Shown piece by piece: positions 40,396 to 51,269 of a DNA stretch of 64,000 nucleotides. The translations under genes and the position numbers were made by a program. The stretch covers positions 4,887,207 through 4,951,206 of the forward strand of contig CM046833.1 in assembly GCA_025618425.1 (NCBI GenBank), in the 5' to 3' direction. The notes beneath the pieces are model-generated. The model searched no databases. It saw nothing but the letters and a program-made list of their open reading frames with translations, and was not told the origin of the DNA. The stretch's first letter is position 1. Each line of letters starts with the position of its first letter. The DNA is from Heliocidaris tuberculata. Its lineage: Eukaryota > Echinodermata > Echinoidea > Camarodonta > Echinometridae.

Positions 40396-40954
40396 AGTAT
40401 TGAATGATCTATAAGACCAACACCATTTTTTCCGTGTTCCTTGGCTGGTAGAATATTGGAGGCATGTCGAAATGGTTTGATTTGTTAGACAGTTTGACAA
40501 TGGCCTCCTTGTGCCTCCTTGCTACTCCTGCGGCAAATCCCAATTGTCTTGTAATGGGGATGCGTCTTCTCTATCTCTACGTCGCCAACCCTAATTTTTA
40601 AAATTCGCAGTAGGTCAACTAGCACTTGTAAACGCACAATCAGATGATTGCCTCCAATTGCATGTAAAATAATCGAATGGTACAATCTGGGAATCAGCGA
40701 GAATTCTGGAGTATTGGAACTTTGCATTTTAATACTATCGCTACCCCATTAACTTTTTTTGTTAGTAAAAGATGACGAACATATCAAATCAAATCAAATC
40801 AACCTTTTGAAACCGAATCCACGGTTTGGAATTAGCATCAATTACGGTATACAATGTATATGAATATACACTGCCCAACCCCCCCCCCCCCCTCCCCCTC
40901 CCCAAAAAGCAACAATAAAGCAACAACAACAGAACAAAAACAAAACAAAAACAA
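40396..40954. other. Non-genic stretch with ATCAA repeats and a C run
   Basis: ATCAA/AAATC tandem copies at 40782-40802 match the tail at 44890-44915 and suggest a retroposon end. A C run lies at about 40880-40892 and AAAAC/AACAAC simple repeats at 40908-40960. The minus-strand 80-residue frame at 40485-40727 is not recognised. Confidence 0.45.
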
Positions 40955-41216
40955 AACAACAATAACAAGAAAAACAGCGTTATGAGCTCTCAATATCAAT
41001 ATTTAAAATACTTATATTTTTTCACTCACCGAATACTCCAGTTCAATATCTGTTGCCGATGTCCAGATCGTATAGTAAGCAAAAACGAAACAACAATAAC
41101 AAGAAAAACAGCGTTTATGACCTCTCAATATCAATATTTAAAATACTTATATTTTCTCACTCACCGAATACATCCAGTTCAATATCTGTTGCCGATGTCC
41201 AGGTCGTATTGTAAGG
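40955..41216. repeat. Tandem duplication covering an exon end and its splice donor
   Basis: 40955-41079 and 41089-41216 are direct repeats of about 126 bp (AACAACAATAACAAGAAAAA ... CAATATCTGTTGCCGATGTC). The second copy contains the last 51 bp of the Ig exon and its donor. The first carries the same exon end with a 1-bp deletion (GGAGTATTCG for GGATGTATTCG on the minus strand) and an intact GTGAGT. Confidence 0.9.
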
Positions 41217-41491
41217 CATGACTATGCATCGGTATAATCCCTCGTCGTTAAATGCGATATTATGTATTGTCAATAATAAATCATTTGTCAACACATATCT
41301 TTGTGGCGCTAGAGGTTCTACAGTCTTCAACGACGACGTATTGAGTTGGTTAATGTTCATGTTCTTTATTATGTACCAATTCACAATTGTCGTAGAATCT
41401 GTAGCTACAAATGTAGGTACCTTGTAGTTACACCGCAAAGAGGCGTTTGTGCCACGTTCCGCGATGATACTCCCTGTATGCTCATCTGTTT
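41165..41491 (-). CDS. Immunoglobulin-domain exon (downstream of the pair)
   Basis: A 327-bp exon read on the minus strand. The acceptor TTGTTATTAACAG precedes 41491 and the donor G|GTGAGT follows 41165; both boundaries are phase 1, the usual layout for one Ig domain per exon. The 109 residues show TNASLRCNYK (B-strand Cys), IVNWYI (C-strand Trp), NDLLLTIHNIAFNDEGLYRC (D-x-G-x-Y-x-C of strand F) and a G strand ATDIELDVF, so a V/I-set Ig fold is confident. There are several N-glycosylation sequons (NAS, NTS, NTT). It would sit in the ectodomain of a receptor or secreted IgSF protein. The rest of the gene, signal peptide and transmembrane segment are not found here. Its 3' end is duplicated just downstream. 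Confidence 0.85.
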
Positions 41492-41499
41492 CTGTTAAT

Positions 41500-41503
<4 letters not shown>

Positions 41504-41535
<32 letters not shown>
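41504..41535. repeat. (TA)n microsatellite in the intron
   Basis: TA array starting about 12 bp upstream (transcript sense) of the splice acceptor of the Ig exon. Confidence 0.9.
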
Positions 41536-41538
<3 letters not shown>

Positions 41539-42077
41539 CACTTTATATAACATGGACATTTTTATTTTTAAAAAGGGGAAAAAATTATTAAGTTTTAAAA
41601 CATACTTAAGTGATGAGATCACATATATTAAAAAATAAGACAAAATCCCCCGTGATACCGGTTCAAAAAAGACATGAGCAATATCAGATCAAATGAATTG
41701 ACACATACTATTTGAATTAACAATATTAGCTTGTAGAAAGACTAATCAAACAGATTTTAAAAATTTCCTTACAAAGCAAGACCTGCAATACCATGACGTG
41801 TTTGCTCCCTATGACATAACATGCTTGTGTAAAGATCAGTGATATCAACAAAATTACTTACCAAGAACTATAAGTGTTTGTGCATCATATCTCTCCTCCT
41901 ATATTTATCCTCTAAAATAATCAAATCTTCCTCTATACATTAAACTAAATTCATTAATTGCCCATTATATGATTAAGAGTGCAAAACACATTTTTAATGG
42001 CAATTCGATTTTACAATCTTACATTAGATATTGAAGATACTATATAACAAAATATATTATCCCGAGTCCTGACTTAC
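41536..42077 (-). other. Intron between the two Ig exons
   Basis: The intron spans 41492-42077 (586 bp) with donor GTAAGT at 42077 and acceptor AACAG at about 41492. AT-rich with no other feature. Confidence 0.75.
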
Positions 42078-42389
42078 TGTAAACAATTATGTGGATGTGA
42101 TAGGTCAACGAAGTTAGACCGCTTCGAGTAAGAACACATTTGAAATATCCGTCATTAGATGCAGTAGCATTGTAAATGATCAGTGAGAAATCCTGATGTA
42201 TTCCATAGTTTTCTGACGTATAAGGCGGAGTTTCGCCGTCCCATGAAACCAAAGCTTCGCCCCAATCATTATTATTATATTTATGCCATTTAACTCGCCG
42301 AATACTTCCAGCGAGTACGTCTTGCAAGCATGGAATTCGGCCATCTGAATTCTTTTCCAAAGGTGATTTCAAAGTACAGTTGATAAAAC
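42078..42389 (-). CDS. Immunoglobulin-domain exon (upstream of the pair)
   Basis: A 312-bp minus-strand exon. The acceptor TTTTATGCAG ends at 42390 and the donor A|GTAAGT follows 42078, again phase 1 at both ends, so it splices in frame to the next Ig exon. The 104 residues include FINCTLKSPLE, GRIPCLQDV, RRVKWHKY (Trp core), HQDFSLIIYNATASNDGYFKC (strand E/F with D-G-Y-x-C) and YHIHIIVY (strand G). Which Cys pairs with the F-strand Cys is ambiguous (INC or IPC), a small departure from canonical V/I-set. Product: extracellular part of an IgSF protein; gene not identifiable. Confidence 0.8.
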
Positions 42390-43249
42390 CTGCATAAAAT
42401 TGTAATCGAAACGAACGGGAATACAAGTTCATGTGGCAAAACCTAAAAAGAAAATATTGGTAAAAATCCAGTACATTTAAATTGTCCTGATTTTCGCAAA
42501 AGCTCACTTTAGACCATGGGATGACCGTGAAAAATATCACTCTTCGTGGTCCTTGATTTCGCCCCACCTAATTTCACCTTGTAAATGTTACTGAAAATAC
42601 AAAAACACTAATAGCAAATGCTGCCATTTGCAAAAGTGCAATTTTGCTCAAAAATGATTATTTTGTAGCAAAAAACTGAGCTCCCAATCTTCTAGACCAC
42701 AGGGAGTTCAACCACAGAGTTCAGCACATGCAGCATTCCCACCACATGGTATGTGCTGTGTGTGTGTCTATGAGAGTTTGTGTGTATTATGTGTATGGTG
42801 TATCGGGAAGTGCCCGGCTCTTTCACTTACATTGACCTGGCTGTATTACAGCATGGCATGGCGAGTACATGCATGACAAAACTTTTTTTTATTTTTTATT
42901 TTTAAATCTTTGATTTATTTAGATTGGGGGCATAAGTTTATTATAAAAAAGAGGAAGGAGGAGAAAGGTTTGAACCTTTTTGAAGGGGAAATGTGAAAAA
43001 TTGTTTGTCAACAGCTGTATTTTAGGGTAATATCAGGTAGTATTGTAAAGGATGAGGTAGTTTGCACTGTGTCGTATTCAAAGGAAGATTCACAGCAAAG
43101 AATTCTTGTGCCTTAAACCGCTCATGAAATCTGCTACACACTGATTCAATCAGTGAAGAAAAAAGTGAGAGCTGACGCCTCTGATATTCACACGAGATTA
43201 AAGAAAACAAACAACTTCGTGTCACTCAGAAGTGACAGAGAAGTGAATG
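42390..43249. other. Probable intron or flank of the Ig gene
   Basis: The open stretch running from the exon to 42567 has no Ig features and follows a good acceptor, so it is intronic. No further exon was recognised to 43249. Confidence 0.5.
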
Positions 43250-43565
43250 AGTTACAGAATTATTTTCGTTACATAATGAGAACGGACAAAATAATTTTCG
43301 TTACAAATTACAATTGGACATGTTCATTTCGTAACAGAATGATTTTTGTAACAAAATGAAAATTTTGTCATGTCAATTTTGTAACAAAATGATTTTCGTT
43401 ACAAAATGAAATCGGACAAAATGATTCCGTAATGTTAATTTTGTAACAGAATATTTTTTTGTTACAAAATTACCCTATTAAATTCATTTTGTTACAAAAT
43501 GAAAAGCTATTCATTAATTTTGTAACAAAAACGAGTTTTGATTGAATTTTGTCACAAAATGAGGC
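43250..43565. repeat. Cluster of near-palindromic TTTTGTTACAAAATGA words
   Basis: About a dozen copies of TTTTGTTACAAAA or its complement TTTTGTAACAAAA occur in both orientations, spaced 15-45 bp, joined by ATGA/TCAT and CGGACAAAAT. The unit is nearly its own reverse complement. Confidence 0.85.
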
Positions 43566-44091
43566 AAATTTGGACGGAATACGTTGCTGAACACTTGGCG
43601 CCCCATACATTACAGGCTTGCAGCATGAGCTTGCAATATTCTGCTTCCACGGCATTTGCAGACGGGGCAAAGGCGGGATACCGCACTGCAAAGAACACAC
43701 CCCCCCCCCCCCCGGCCCCCACCGCATGCCTGTGATTGGTGGACAACTGCGCATTATTATAAAGCGCCATACAACCGCATCCTTGGAGACAGCGAATCAA
43801 CTGCTGCGCAGGCTCGGGTTGGCACCACCCCTGTGTACAGTAGCCAATCAAAGGCGCTAAACAACAGGAAGAACGCGCACATGATTCTCCAAATCTGAAT
43901 CATGCTTTCAGTCTCAACTCAACCTCTGGGGACAATGGATGAACATTCCTTGGTTATCACGGTTTTAGAACCTACATTAATTCGGAAATTATTCTTGTAG
44001 ACCTATTTTGTGGACGCGAACGCTTACGAGGTTTCGCTGATAATTGTCTAATTTCAGGACGCAGTGGTTTAATTCAGTTGAGTATCGGTCT
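43566..44091. other. Non-genic stretch, CCAAT-like motifs
   Basis: A C run at about 43700-43714, ATTGG at 43735-43739 and CCAAT at 43842-43846 flank ATTATTATAAAGCGCC. It could be promoter-like, but no first exon follows. Overlapping frames on both strands are compositional. Confidence 0.4.
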
Positions 44092-44095
44092 TTAA

Positions 44096-45036
44096 AGGAC
44101 AATCCAACCTTGGTAATAAGATGATTTGTGTGAAAGCAGAAAAATAAGAAAAAAAAAAAAAAACAGGATGGTGAAAGTCTGAAAGAAATCGGACAAGGAC
44201 AAAGAAAGTTTTGGATGTTTGAAAAATGAGATCACTACATCAATGCGAATCTCAAATTGGCAATTTGGTGAGTCAATTGTGACATTTTTGTGGACAACTC
44301 TCCCATTTGTCGTACACAAAAATATCATTAATTTGCGGTTTTCTTCGAGACGCTTTTGCCCTCAGGGCAGTACTCAAAATATATTGGAGATAGCATATTG
44401 TTATAGGTCCTCATGAACGAAAAGATCCTACTGAGTACTGCATTTTGAAGAAAAAAAGTGACATTTAGTCATTTTGTGTGTTAGAGCGAATGGGGGAGTT
44501 GTCCACAGCTACATCACAGTGACATTACCTATTCGGTCAATTTGAAATTCCCACAAGTATAGTGATGTAATCATCATCAAAATGCTTTTAATTTAGGATT
44601 TCAATTATTTATCCATTCTGCTTATTTAAACATGTTTTAGCTATTTCATAATATTTGTCTGGGGCTGCCATATTCTCAATCAAATAGCTTATAATGGTAG
44701 TCCTTCTTCCGCAAATGACTTTATATTTGATGAATTACAATAATTTGACAATTTATCATTTCGTGTTTGTTTTTGAAAAATGATTGTTACATATACTTGC
44801 TATTTATGATTTATTGTCAAAAAGTACTTTTATATTTTATTTTATATATGTTACCGAAAAATGTTGTACTTATATGAATGCAGAAGAAAATAAATCAAAT
44901 CAAATCAAATCAAAACTTTCAAAAATTTATAACTTTCTTATTGCCTGTCCGATTTTGTTCAAACTTTCACCAATCTGCTTCTCTGATTTTTCCTCTTTCT
45001 TTCAAAGCAACTTGCTATTAAGGTCGGATTTCCCTT
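44096..45036 (-). mobile_element. TTAA foldback MITE interrupted by a retroposon
   Basis: TTAA at 44092-44095 and a degenerate TTTTAT at the other end. It is a reverse-oriented relative of 61033-61616; shared words include GTACACAAAAATATCATTAATTTGCGGTTTTCTT in two parts and TATAGGTCCTCATGA. The inner sequence 44577-44915, absent from the other copy, interrupts it at GTGATGTAATCA|AAACTTTCAAAAA. Confidence 0.8.
44577..44915 (+). mobile_element. Retroposon 3' end with (AAATC)n tail inside the MITE
   Basis: About 340 bp of AT-rich sequence ending in four AAATC repeats interrupts the MITE. The tandem pentamer tail is like the 3' microsatellite of a 5'-truncated LINE. The same pentamer occurs at 40782-40802. 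Family unknown. Confidence 0.55.
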
Positions 45037-45200
45037 TTATAATGCTCTGCCTGGTTCCTCGCTTCGTATCGAGCCTACCATAGGATCTACGTGTACACTT
45101 TCGCTGAAGTTAACCGAGTGACCTCTGTGTAGACTGCATATACTGTCGTCAGCTATACAGCGTGTAATTACTGTCATTGTTTCTTTCACTGCAATCGAGA
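45037..45200. other. Short flank before the GC-rich exon
   Basis: The pyrimidine-rich GTCATTGTTTCTTTCACTGC just before 45200 may serve as the tract of a splice acceptor. Confidence 0.35.
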
Positions 45201-45419
45201 AAAGCATCAACTAGTGACCCAAGTGGGCAAGCAGAAAGCAGGCCGAGAACCAGATCCAACGTTAGGACGGGAAACGGCAGCAGCAGAGGTGGTGAGCCGG
45301 CGGCCGGGATCGACGGGGGAGAGATCCACCAGATGCTTTCGGGGCCGGGACAGCTAGAAATAAGTCCTACACCACAGCCACAATTACGAGCCAGAAGCAG
45401 TTGCCCTCCACACAGTCAG
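45201..45419 (+). CDS. Possible GC-rich coding exon, product unknown
   Basis: An open segment of about 73 codons, much more GC-rich than its surroundings, begins after ...CAATCGAG (possible acceptor) and ends CAG|GTGAGG at 45419, a good donor. The encoded sequence is Ser/Arg/Gly/Pro-rich and probably disordered (SGQAESRPRTRSNVRTG, RGGEPAAGIDGGEIHQMLSG, SPTPQPQLRARSSC). No domain recognised. GC-rich composition and a strong donor are the only support. It is on the opposite strand from the Ig exons, so a separate gene. Confidence 0.4.
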
Positions 45420-46748
45420 GTGAGGTAGTTAGTTCAACCCCCCCCCCCCCCCAGTATATAGTGCGGTGGGTATGTGCTGCAGATTAAGACCCCTATTTTT
45501 ACACTCAAATTTCCGTTCCAAAGCATACCATTTTTTTTCTTGTTGAGAAAAAGAAGAGAGAAAACCGTTCCAAAGCACCCCTTTTTCCGACAGTTTCATA
45601 CATTCAACAGTATATGCATAGCCATCAATGGTAATATCAATATCATTCCATAAGTATTCTATTTCACTGATAGGCCATGGAATTAATACTGTGCCCCCTG
45701 CCCATGAAAATGAAAGACTATACTTTTTTGTCAGTTAGGAACAACGATTGTCTTTGAAATAGTCTGCGCCATAGACAAATTTTAGTTCTTTTTTTTTTTA
45801 TACTGCACTACAGAAGCTAATCATCATTTTGTTCATGACTGCACTTTAAAACTACTTTGACATGAAAGTGGAGGAATATAAATACATTTTTAAAAAGAAT
45901 GTATCAATTCCAGTACTGGTAAAGTCTGGTATGAACATGTGGGGAAATGTGAGAAATTCCATTATAACACCATATTTCATCCTAGTACTGTGAATTCTGG
46001 CCGCATTTGAGTACATGCCTGTAGTTTATAACATTGAGTTATATTCTTGCTTTTTTGTTCCATGTATGATTAAATTATGAAAATGAATAAGGTGCACGAA
46101 TTTGATTCTCTATGCTTCTTCCTTTTGATATCTTGATAAGTAATACATGTGCATGTAAATGGTGTGTTTATGTCTGTGCTTGGGCATGTACTGGGTATGG
46201 TTTAAAGACTAGGTTTAGTGTCATTTGCATTTAAGGATTAATGATTCAATGGGGATAATTGGTATTCTAAAATATTTGTACACCATTTTAACAATGGTTA
46301 TAATTTTAACTCTCAGTCTTTGGTACAACTCATGGTCAGCTTTTTGGTTCAGCCTTTTGAAATAATTTTATTGGTAGGCTTAACTGATACACAACTTGCA
46401 ACATTCAAAGTCCTTCCACATGCATGGTTAAACTTTTAAAAGATTGTATCATCATTATCATTATCATCATCATCATCTGGTATGGAATGAAGGGGTTAGC
46501 CTGTATTTGAAATCGCGCTTGCAGATGTAAATCATAAACAACTTTTTTTTTTTTTTTTTTTTTTTACAAAATTCACTAGGAAAGGGGTTGACAATTTTAT
46601 GGAATAATTTGGTGTCATTAATTTAATTGTCTTTTATTTTTCTGTTTCATGTATTATGAGTTCTTTTCAAAAGAATATTTTCTGTTTTGGCCAATATTTG
46701 CAGATAGGCTTACTGTGCTGAAAAGGAAAGGAAAAGGCATGTATTTGC
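45420..46748. other. Unassigned stretch
   Basis: C run at about 45440-45453, poly(T) at about 46543-46565 and (ATC)n around 46449-46478. Could be intron downstream of the 45.2-kb exon. No further exon recognised. Confidence 0.45.
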
Positions 46749-46850
46749 AGGGACGGATCCAGGATTTTGTAAAAGGGAGGGGCACACAAATGTCCAAACA
46801 TTTTTGACAAAGCAAAGCAAAAAAAAAAAAAAAAAAAATATATAAAAAAA
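46749..46850 (-). repeat. Fragment of the G-tract repeat with poly(A)
   Basis: GGGACGGATCCAGGATTTTG, then TAAAAGGGAGGGGCACACAA matches one end of the repeat at 528-716. It is followed by an A run (46820-46838). Confidence 0.6.
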
Positions 46851-47545
46851 TAGAATTTTGGGGAGCATGAGATACCGGCAATGTTTTGTGATCATAGTTG
46901 AAACAATTAATTATGCATAAATTTGCACAATTAGACCTCATTATAGTGGCAACGATAAGTTTCAAGCTTGGCAACATTTATATTTGAATTCAGCACAAAA
47001 AAGTACCTTTGTCTCCAAATTTTCAGGTGGGGCAAACATGTGGACCACGAAAATGAAAAACGAAGCCTCTTTTTCCATGCCATCCCATGGTCTACTTGCA
47101 TTACATTTTCATCATTTCATTAATCTTTTTTTTTTGTGTGTGCATATCAATTAATCCTTCAGTTCTATGAAAGGTCTCCCGACTGGGGTTCCTAACATAA
47201 GTTTTAACTTGATTTTCCTTATTAATATTCTTAAGCTGTTTTTTTTTAACTAAGCGAAAATGCACTGACAATAAATGGTTGTACATATAAACGCATTTTT
47301 TAGATAAGATGTCAATGAAAGCATTTTAATTCCTTAAATGCAATTAACCATGAAATTGTTTACCATTACAGTTCATGTGCCATTAGGTTTTTGTATAACA
47401 TTACGTGTTGCTGTAATAATCGCATAATATACTGATAACAACTTGGATCAATATTGGTTCTTGAAGCTTACCTAGACAAAGTACCAGGATGATGAATGTT
47501 TCCGCGATGATAGAATTACAATGAATGCCCTCCATATTGTAACGG

Positions 47546-47590
<45 letters not shown>

Positions 47591-47880
47591 CACTTGGTTT
47601 TTACACAATCTGCTACCAAGATTCTCACAGTGCGAAGTAGGCATACGAAGACGATCCCAAATATTAAGATTATTATATCAATAGAAAGCCTTTAACCCCC
47701 AGAATAAAATTTAAAGGTTTAACCAACTAAACAAGTTCAGATCGTGAAATCTTCGAGTAAATTTCACCAAAATATCAAAGGCGTATACACCGATTTGCAC
47801 ATAGAAAACAGGTCCTCTACCGTGACGCCATGGCAAATATACAATCATGGCTATAGTGAAAGTGAAAGGCTGTGGTATTC
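46851..47880. other. Unassigned stretch with (TA)n
   Basis: TA microsatellite at 47550-47586. No supported gene. Confidence 0.45.
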
Positions 47881-47881
47881 C

Positions 47882-48727
47882 CCGTGACGGGTTGAAGTTA
47901 GAAGCATATTCGATATTCGGCATATTCAACCTTGTGAAGTTAGAAGCATATTCGATATTCGGCATATTCGGTATATTCAAAATAAATCCCTGGGGTAATC
48001 TTAAACGGCAGGAGCCGGGGCAAGCTGCCTATTTTTAGGTTGCCCACACCTGGGTGGACCCTGTGGGGCAAGTGGTTGCCCGGCCCCATCCGTCAGGGCC
48101 TTGTGGCAGGCCATAATAAGAAAAAGTGCATTTCTGTAATATAAGATATTACCTTTAAATATATAATCGTCCCTGGGGCAATTTTAAACGGCAGGGGCCA
48201 GGGCAAGCTCACTTATTCTAGGTTGCTCACCCCTTGGTGGACCCTGTGGAGCAAGTGGTTGCCCGGCCCCAGCCGTCCGGGCCTTTTGGCAGGACATCAT
48301 AAGAAAAAGTGCATTTCTGTAATATAAGGTATTACCTTTAAATATATAATCGTCCCTGGGGCAATCTTAAACGGCAGGGGCCGGGACAAGATCCCTATTT
48401 TTAGGTTGCCCACACCTGGGTGGACCCTGTGGGGCAAGTGGTTGCCCGGCCCCAGCCGTCCGGGCCTTTTGGCAGGACATCATAAGAAAAAGTGCATTTC
48501 TGTAATATAAGGTATTACCTTTAAATATATAATCGTCTCTGGGGCAATCTTAAACGGCAGGGGCCGGGGCAAGTTCCCTATTTTTAGGTTGCTCACATCT
48601 TGCTGGACTCCGTAAAGACCTTGAAAAACCTTTATTTTTTAATATACCGAATATGCCGAATATCGAATATGCTTCTAACTTCACAAGTTGAATATCGAAT
48701 ATCGAATGTGACCAACTTCACGTCGGT
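47882..48727. mobile_element. Inverted-repeat element with 182-bp internal tandem repeats
   Basis: The ends form inverted repeats of about 95 bp: GTTGAAGTTAGAAGCATATT and CGATATTCGGCATATTCGGT on the left, with their complements (ATACCGAATATGCCGAATAT, GCTTCTAACTTCACAAGTTG) on the right. Inside are about 3.4 tandem units of 182-184 bp starting CCCTGGGGTAATCTTAAACG (47987), with repeats near 48171, 48353 and 48536. The left arm itself contains a duplicated AGTTAGAAGCATATTCGATA block. No ORF of substance. Confidence 0.85.
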
Positions 48728-49528
48728 ACATAAATGCAATCCTATCAGTGCTTACAATTTTCGGTTTTTATTTGAATAATAACTAATAACGAAGCAACAT
48801 TTTTTTATATCTTCACATTCTCCTTTTTCTTAGAGTTTACTTTTAAGACGAGTTTGCTGCTCGCAAACAGGGTGAAATCAACATTCATAAGGACATCCAT
48901 TCAAAAGGACCACTATTCATAACTACTCATAAGGACCGCTATTCATAGCGCGTGTTAAATGAATAGCGGTTTTCTATGAATAGCGGTTCCTATGAACAGC
49001 GAGCGGACCCGGGCGGGTGTACATATTTATAAACATGATCTTGTCATCAGCTCCATACAGGAGCAATTTCGTGAAAAGAAGAGGCTTAGAGTTATGATCG
49101 TACTTATAATGGATGCCTGTGACTGCCACCAAAAGGATACGGTACCTGTAAAATATTTGTATAAATATATCAAACTTGAATACCTTGAATAACCTGATAA
49201 CTCCTTGCTCAGACTGTGACTAGTGCGTGTTGTAGTTGTAGTAAAGAGTATAAATACGAAGAGTGCTCAGTCCCGAAATAAAGCACGCGTATATATTTTG
49301 GTACATGTCGATCGGCCCAGAGCTAGAGGGAAAGGTTATAGTCTTTATCAAGATGTTTGTATTTTTTATTTTCTTTATTTTTTCTTCTTTTTCTGTACAT
49401 CGCTCTTAATAAAGCCGTAAAGGGCATAATCTTGATATTGTCCCTTCAAATACAAACTTATGTCCAAAAACAGATAGGAATCAACATACTCTAACTGCAC
49501 CAGGGAGGAGAGGGAGAGAGTTGGGAGG
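48728..49528. other. Non-genic stretch with short inverted motifs
   Basis: 48895-48995 holds several copies of CTATTCATAG/CCGCTATTCAT and complements (GAATAGCGGT), a compact hairpin cluster. AATAAAG occurs near 49409. Frames at 48992-49192 and 49223-49420 lack domains. Confidence 0.45.
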
Positions 49529-49736
49529 GGGAGCTATATGAGAGATTTGTATTTTTGTTAAAGTTAGTTGCTGTGAAATATCTATTAACCCATAGACTAC
49601 GGGAACCGGGTGACCCTTGTATTAAGCCTATGGGAGATTGAGAATTCAGTAGTTAACGGGTTAATAGGGATGGGGAGCTATATAGGAGAGATGTTAGTAA
49701 TTTTGTTAAAGTTATTTGCTGTAAAATTTCTATTAC
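49529..49736 (+). repeat. Direct duplication flanking an 80-bp TTAACCC insertion
   Basis: 49529-49586 and 49674-49736 share GGGAGCTATAT, AGAGAT, TTTTGTTAAAGTTA, TTGCTGT and TTCTATTA. Between them ATTAACCCATAGACTACGGG ... GTAGTTAACGGGTTAATAG starts and ends with inverted TTAACCC/GGGTTAA. Confidence 0.6.
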
Positions 49737-51261
49737 TAGGCCCATTTGTGTGATGGGGGGGGGGGGGGCGTGGTCCAAACATGTTTCCTGATATTAAGCT
49801 CTATAATCATGAGCTAACACTGCGATATTTGACCGGAATGTCGACAAAAGTATTTTTAAAAAATAATACAATGCTATCTTTATTTTTCTAAATCAGAATA
49901 TTTCATTTGATATCATGATTTCTGCAAATTATAAGGATTATAGACCTCTAATGTAAATTAATAGGCCTTATTCTGTTAAAAGTCAAGACAGAAAAGGCTT
50001 TATTAAAACGAGAATGTGTGCCAGCAATTCCTTATATAAATATAAGATTAATTATGAGTGGCGTATCCAAGATTTTCTTATTTTTATTGGTAGCGTATCC
50101 AGTGCCAGCCAAAACCAAATCTGACATATCAAATACACATCGAGTAAAAGGAAGTGTGTGCCCCCTCCCCCCCCCCCCTCCCTAGAAGGAACATGAAAAA
50201 TGAGATAACTTTTATTTTTCTTATCTTGTCCGAAAATTCAGAATAGAAGGCATCTGATGATTTTTTTTTTGTTCGTCAGGCGTGAGCCCCTCCCCCTGCA
50301 TCCCTGGATACGCCACCAATATAAATAACTGACGTGAGTTATTTTTGATATTCTGCTGTAGCACTATGAGACAACAGGCGAAGAAAACAGTTTAGGGGAC
50401 TTGCTCCGAAGCACTCACCAGCGCAATAGGGCCTAATGGCTAGAATTGTATGACAAGGGGAAAAACGGCCTGCGTATTTTGAATTGACTTATCTTGTAAC
50501 CAACAATAGCAGCTGACGATATAATTTATTTATTACCAGTCCTATTCTGTCTTTGTAGGAATATCTCTTTCCTTTTGCCTCCCCCTCCCAGCTCTCTTTG
50601 TCTCTCTCTCTCTCCCTCCCCTCCCCCTCTCACAGGCTTTCATTTTCTCATTCTCTTATTCTCTCTTACAACCAATCTGTAAAAATGACTCCAATAGAAA
50701 TGAGGACAAAATAATCTCTACATTTAATGAGATCGACCACCAGCAATTGCAATCCCATTCTTCACATCCATGACAGAATAGCAGAGGCGGATCGGGGGGG
50801 GGGGGGGGGGTCGGCCGAGGCCCCTCTTTTTGAAACCAAACTGGCCGGCGTACCTCATTACGTCTATAAGTCGTTGTGAGTTCACCCGCGAGATTGCCAC
50901 TTTACACGGGTGTTGAAGTAACCCAGAATTTGCAGTAAATAGCTGCATGCAGAAGCGAGGTCATTATGCCTGATCCCGCATGGTCCCACAGGGATTCATC
51001 TCAGCTGATAAAGTAAGCTGCGTGCAGTTTATGTGGTTTCACCTACAGGCATTTATTTTCTCCTCTCTCTTTTACGACTCCTTCCTTCAAGTCCTTCAGT
51101 ATATGCTCCGCTATGTTCTTCGCTTTTATTAACGCCATGTATTTTCATATATATGTTTTACATCTTATTTTTAAGTTGCTTTTAACTTTTTTTTTTACTG
51201 TTGTGAACGCACCGCATGATTTGTGTGTACCACCGATGTAAAGTAAATAAATAAATATACA
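49737..51261. other. Unassigned stretch with G/C runs
   Basis: G run at 49755-49767, C runs near 50160-50180, CT-rich tract at 50590-50630, G run at 50797-50811. AGTGGCGTATCCAAGATTTT (50056) and TGGATACGCCACC (50306) are inverted ends of a G-tract-type repeat. No gene. Confidence 0.45.
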
Positions 51262-51269
51262 CCCACGTC

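Noticed and set aside
43470..43898. Five overlapping frames on both strands near 43.6 kb, and an inverted CCAAT pair as a bidirectional promoter
   Set aside because: Frames contradict one another and contain a C run. No exon, TATA spacing or splice site supports a promoter.
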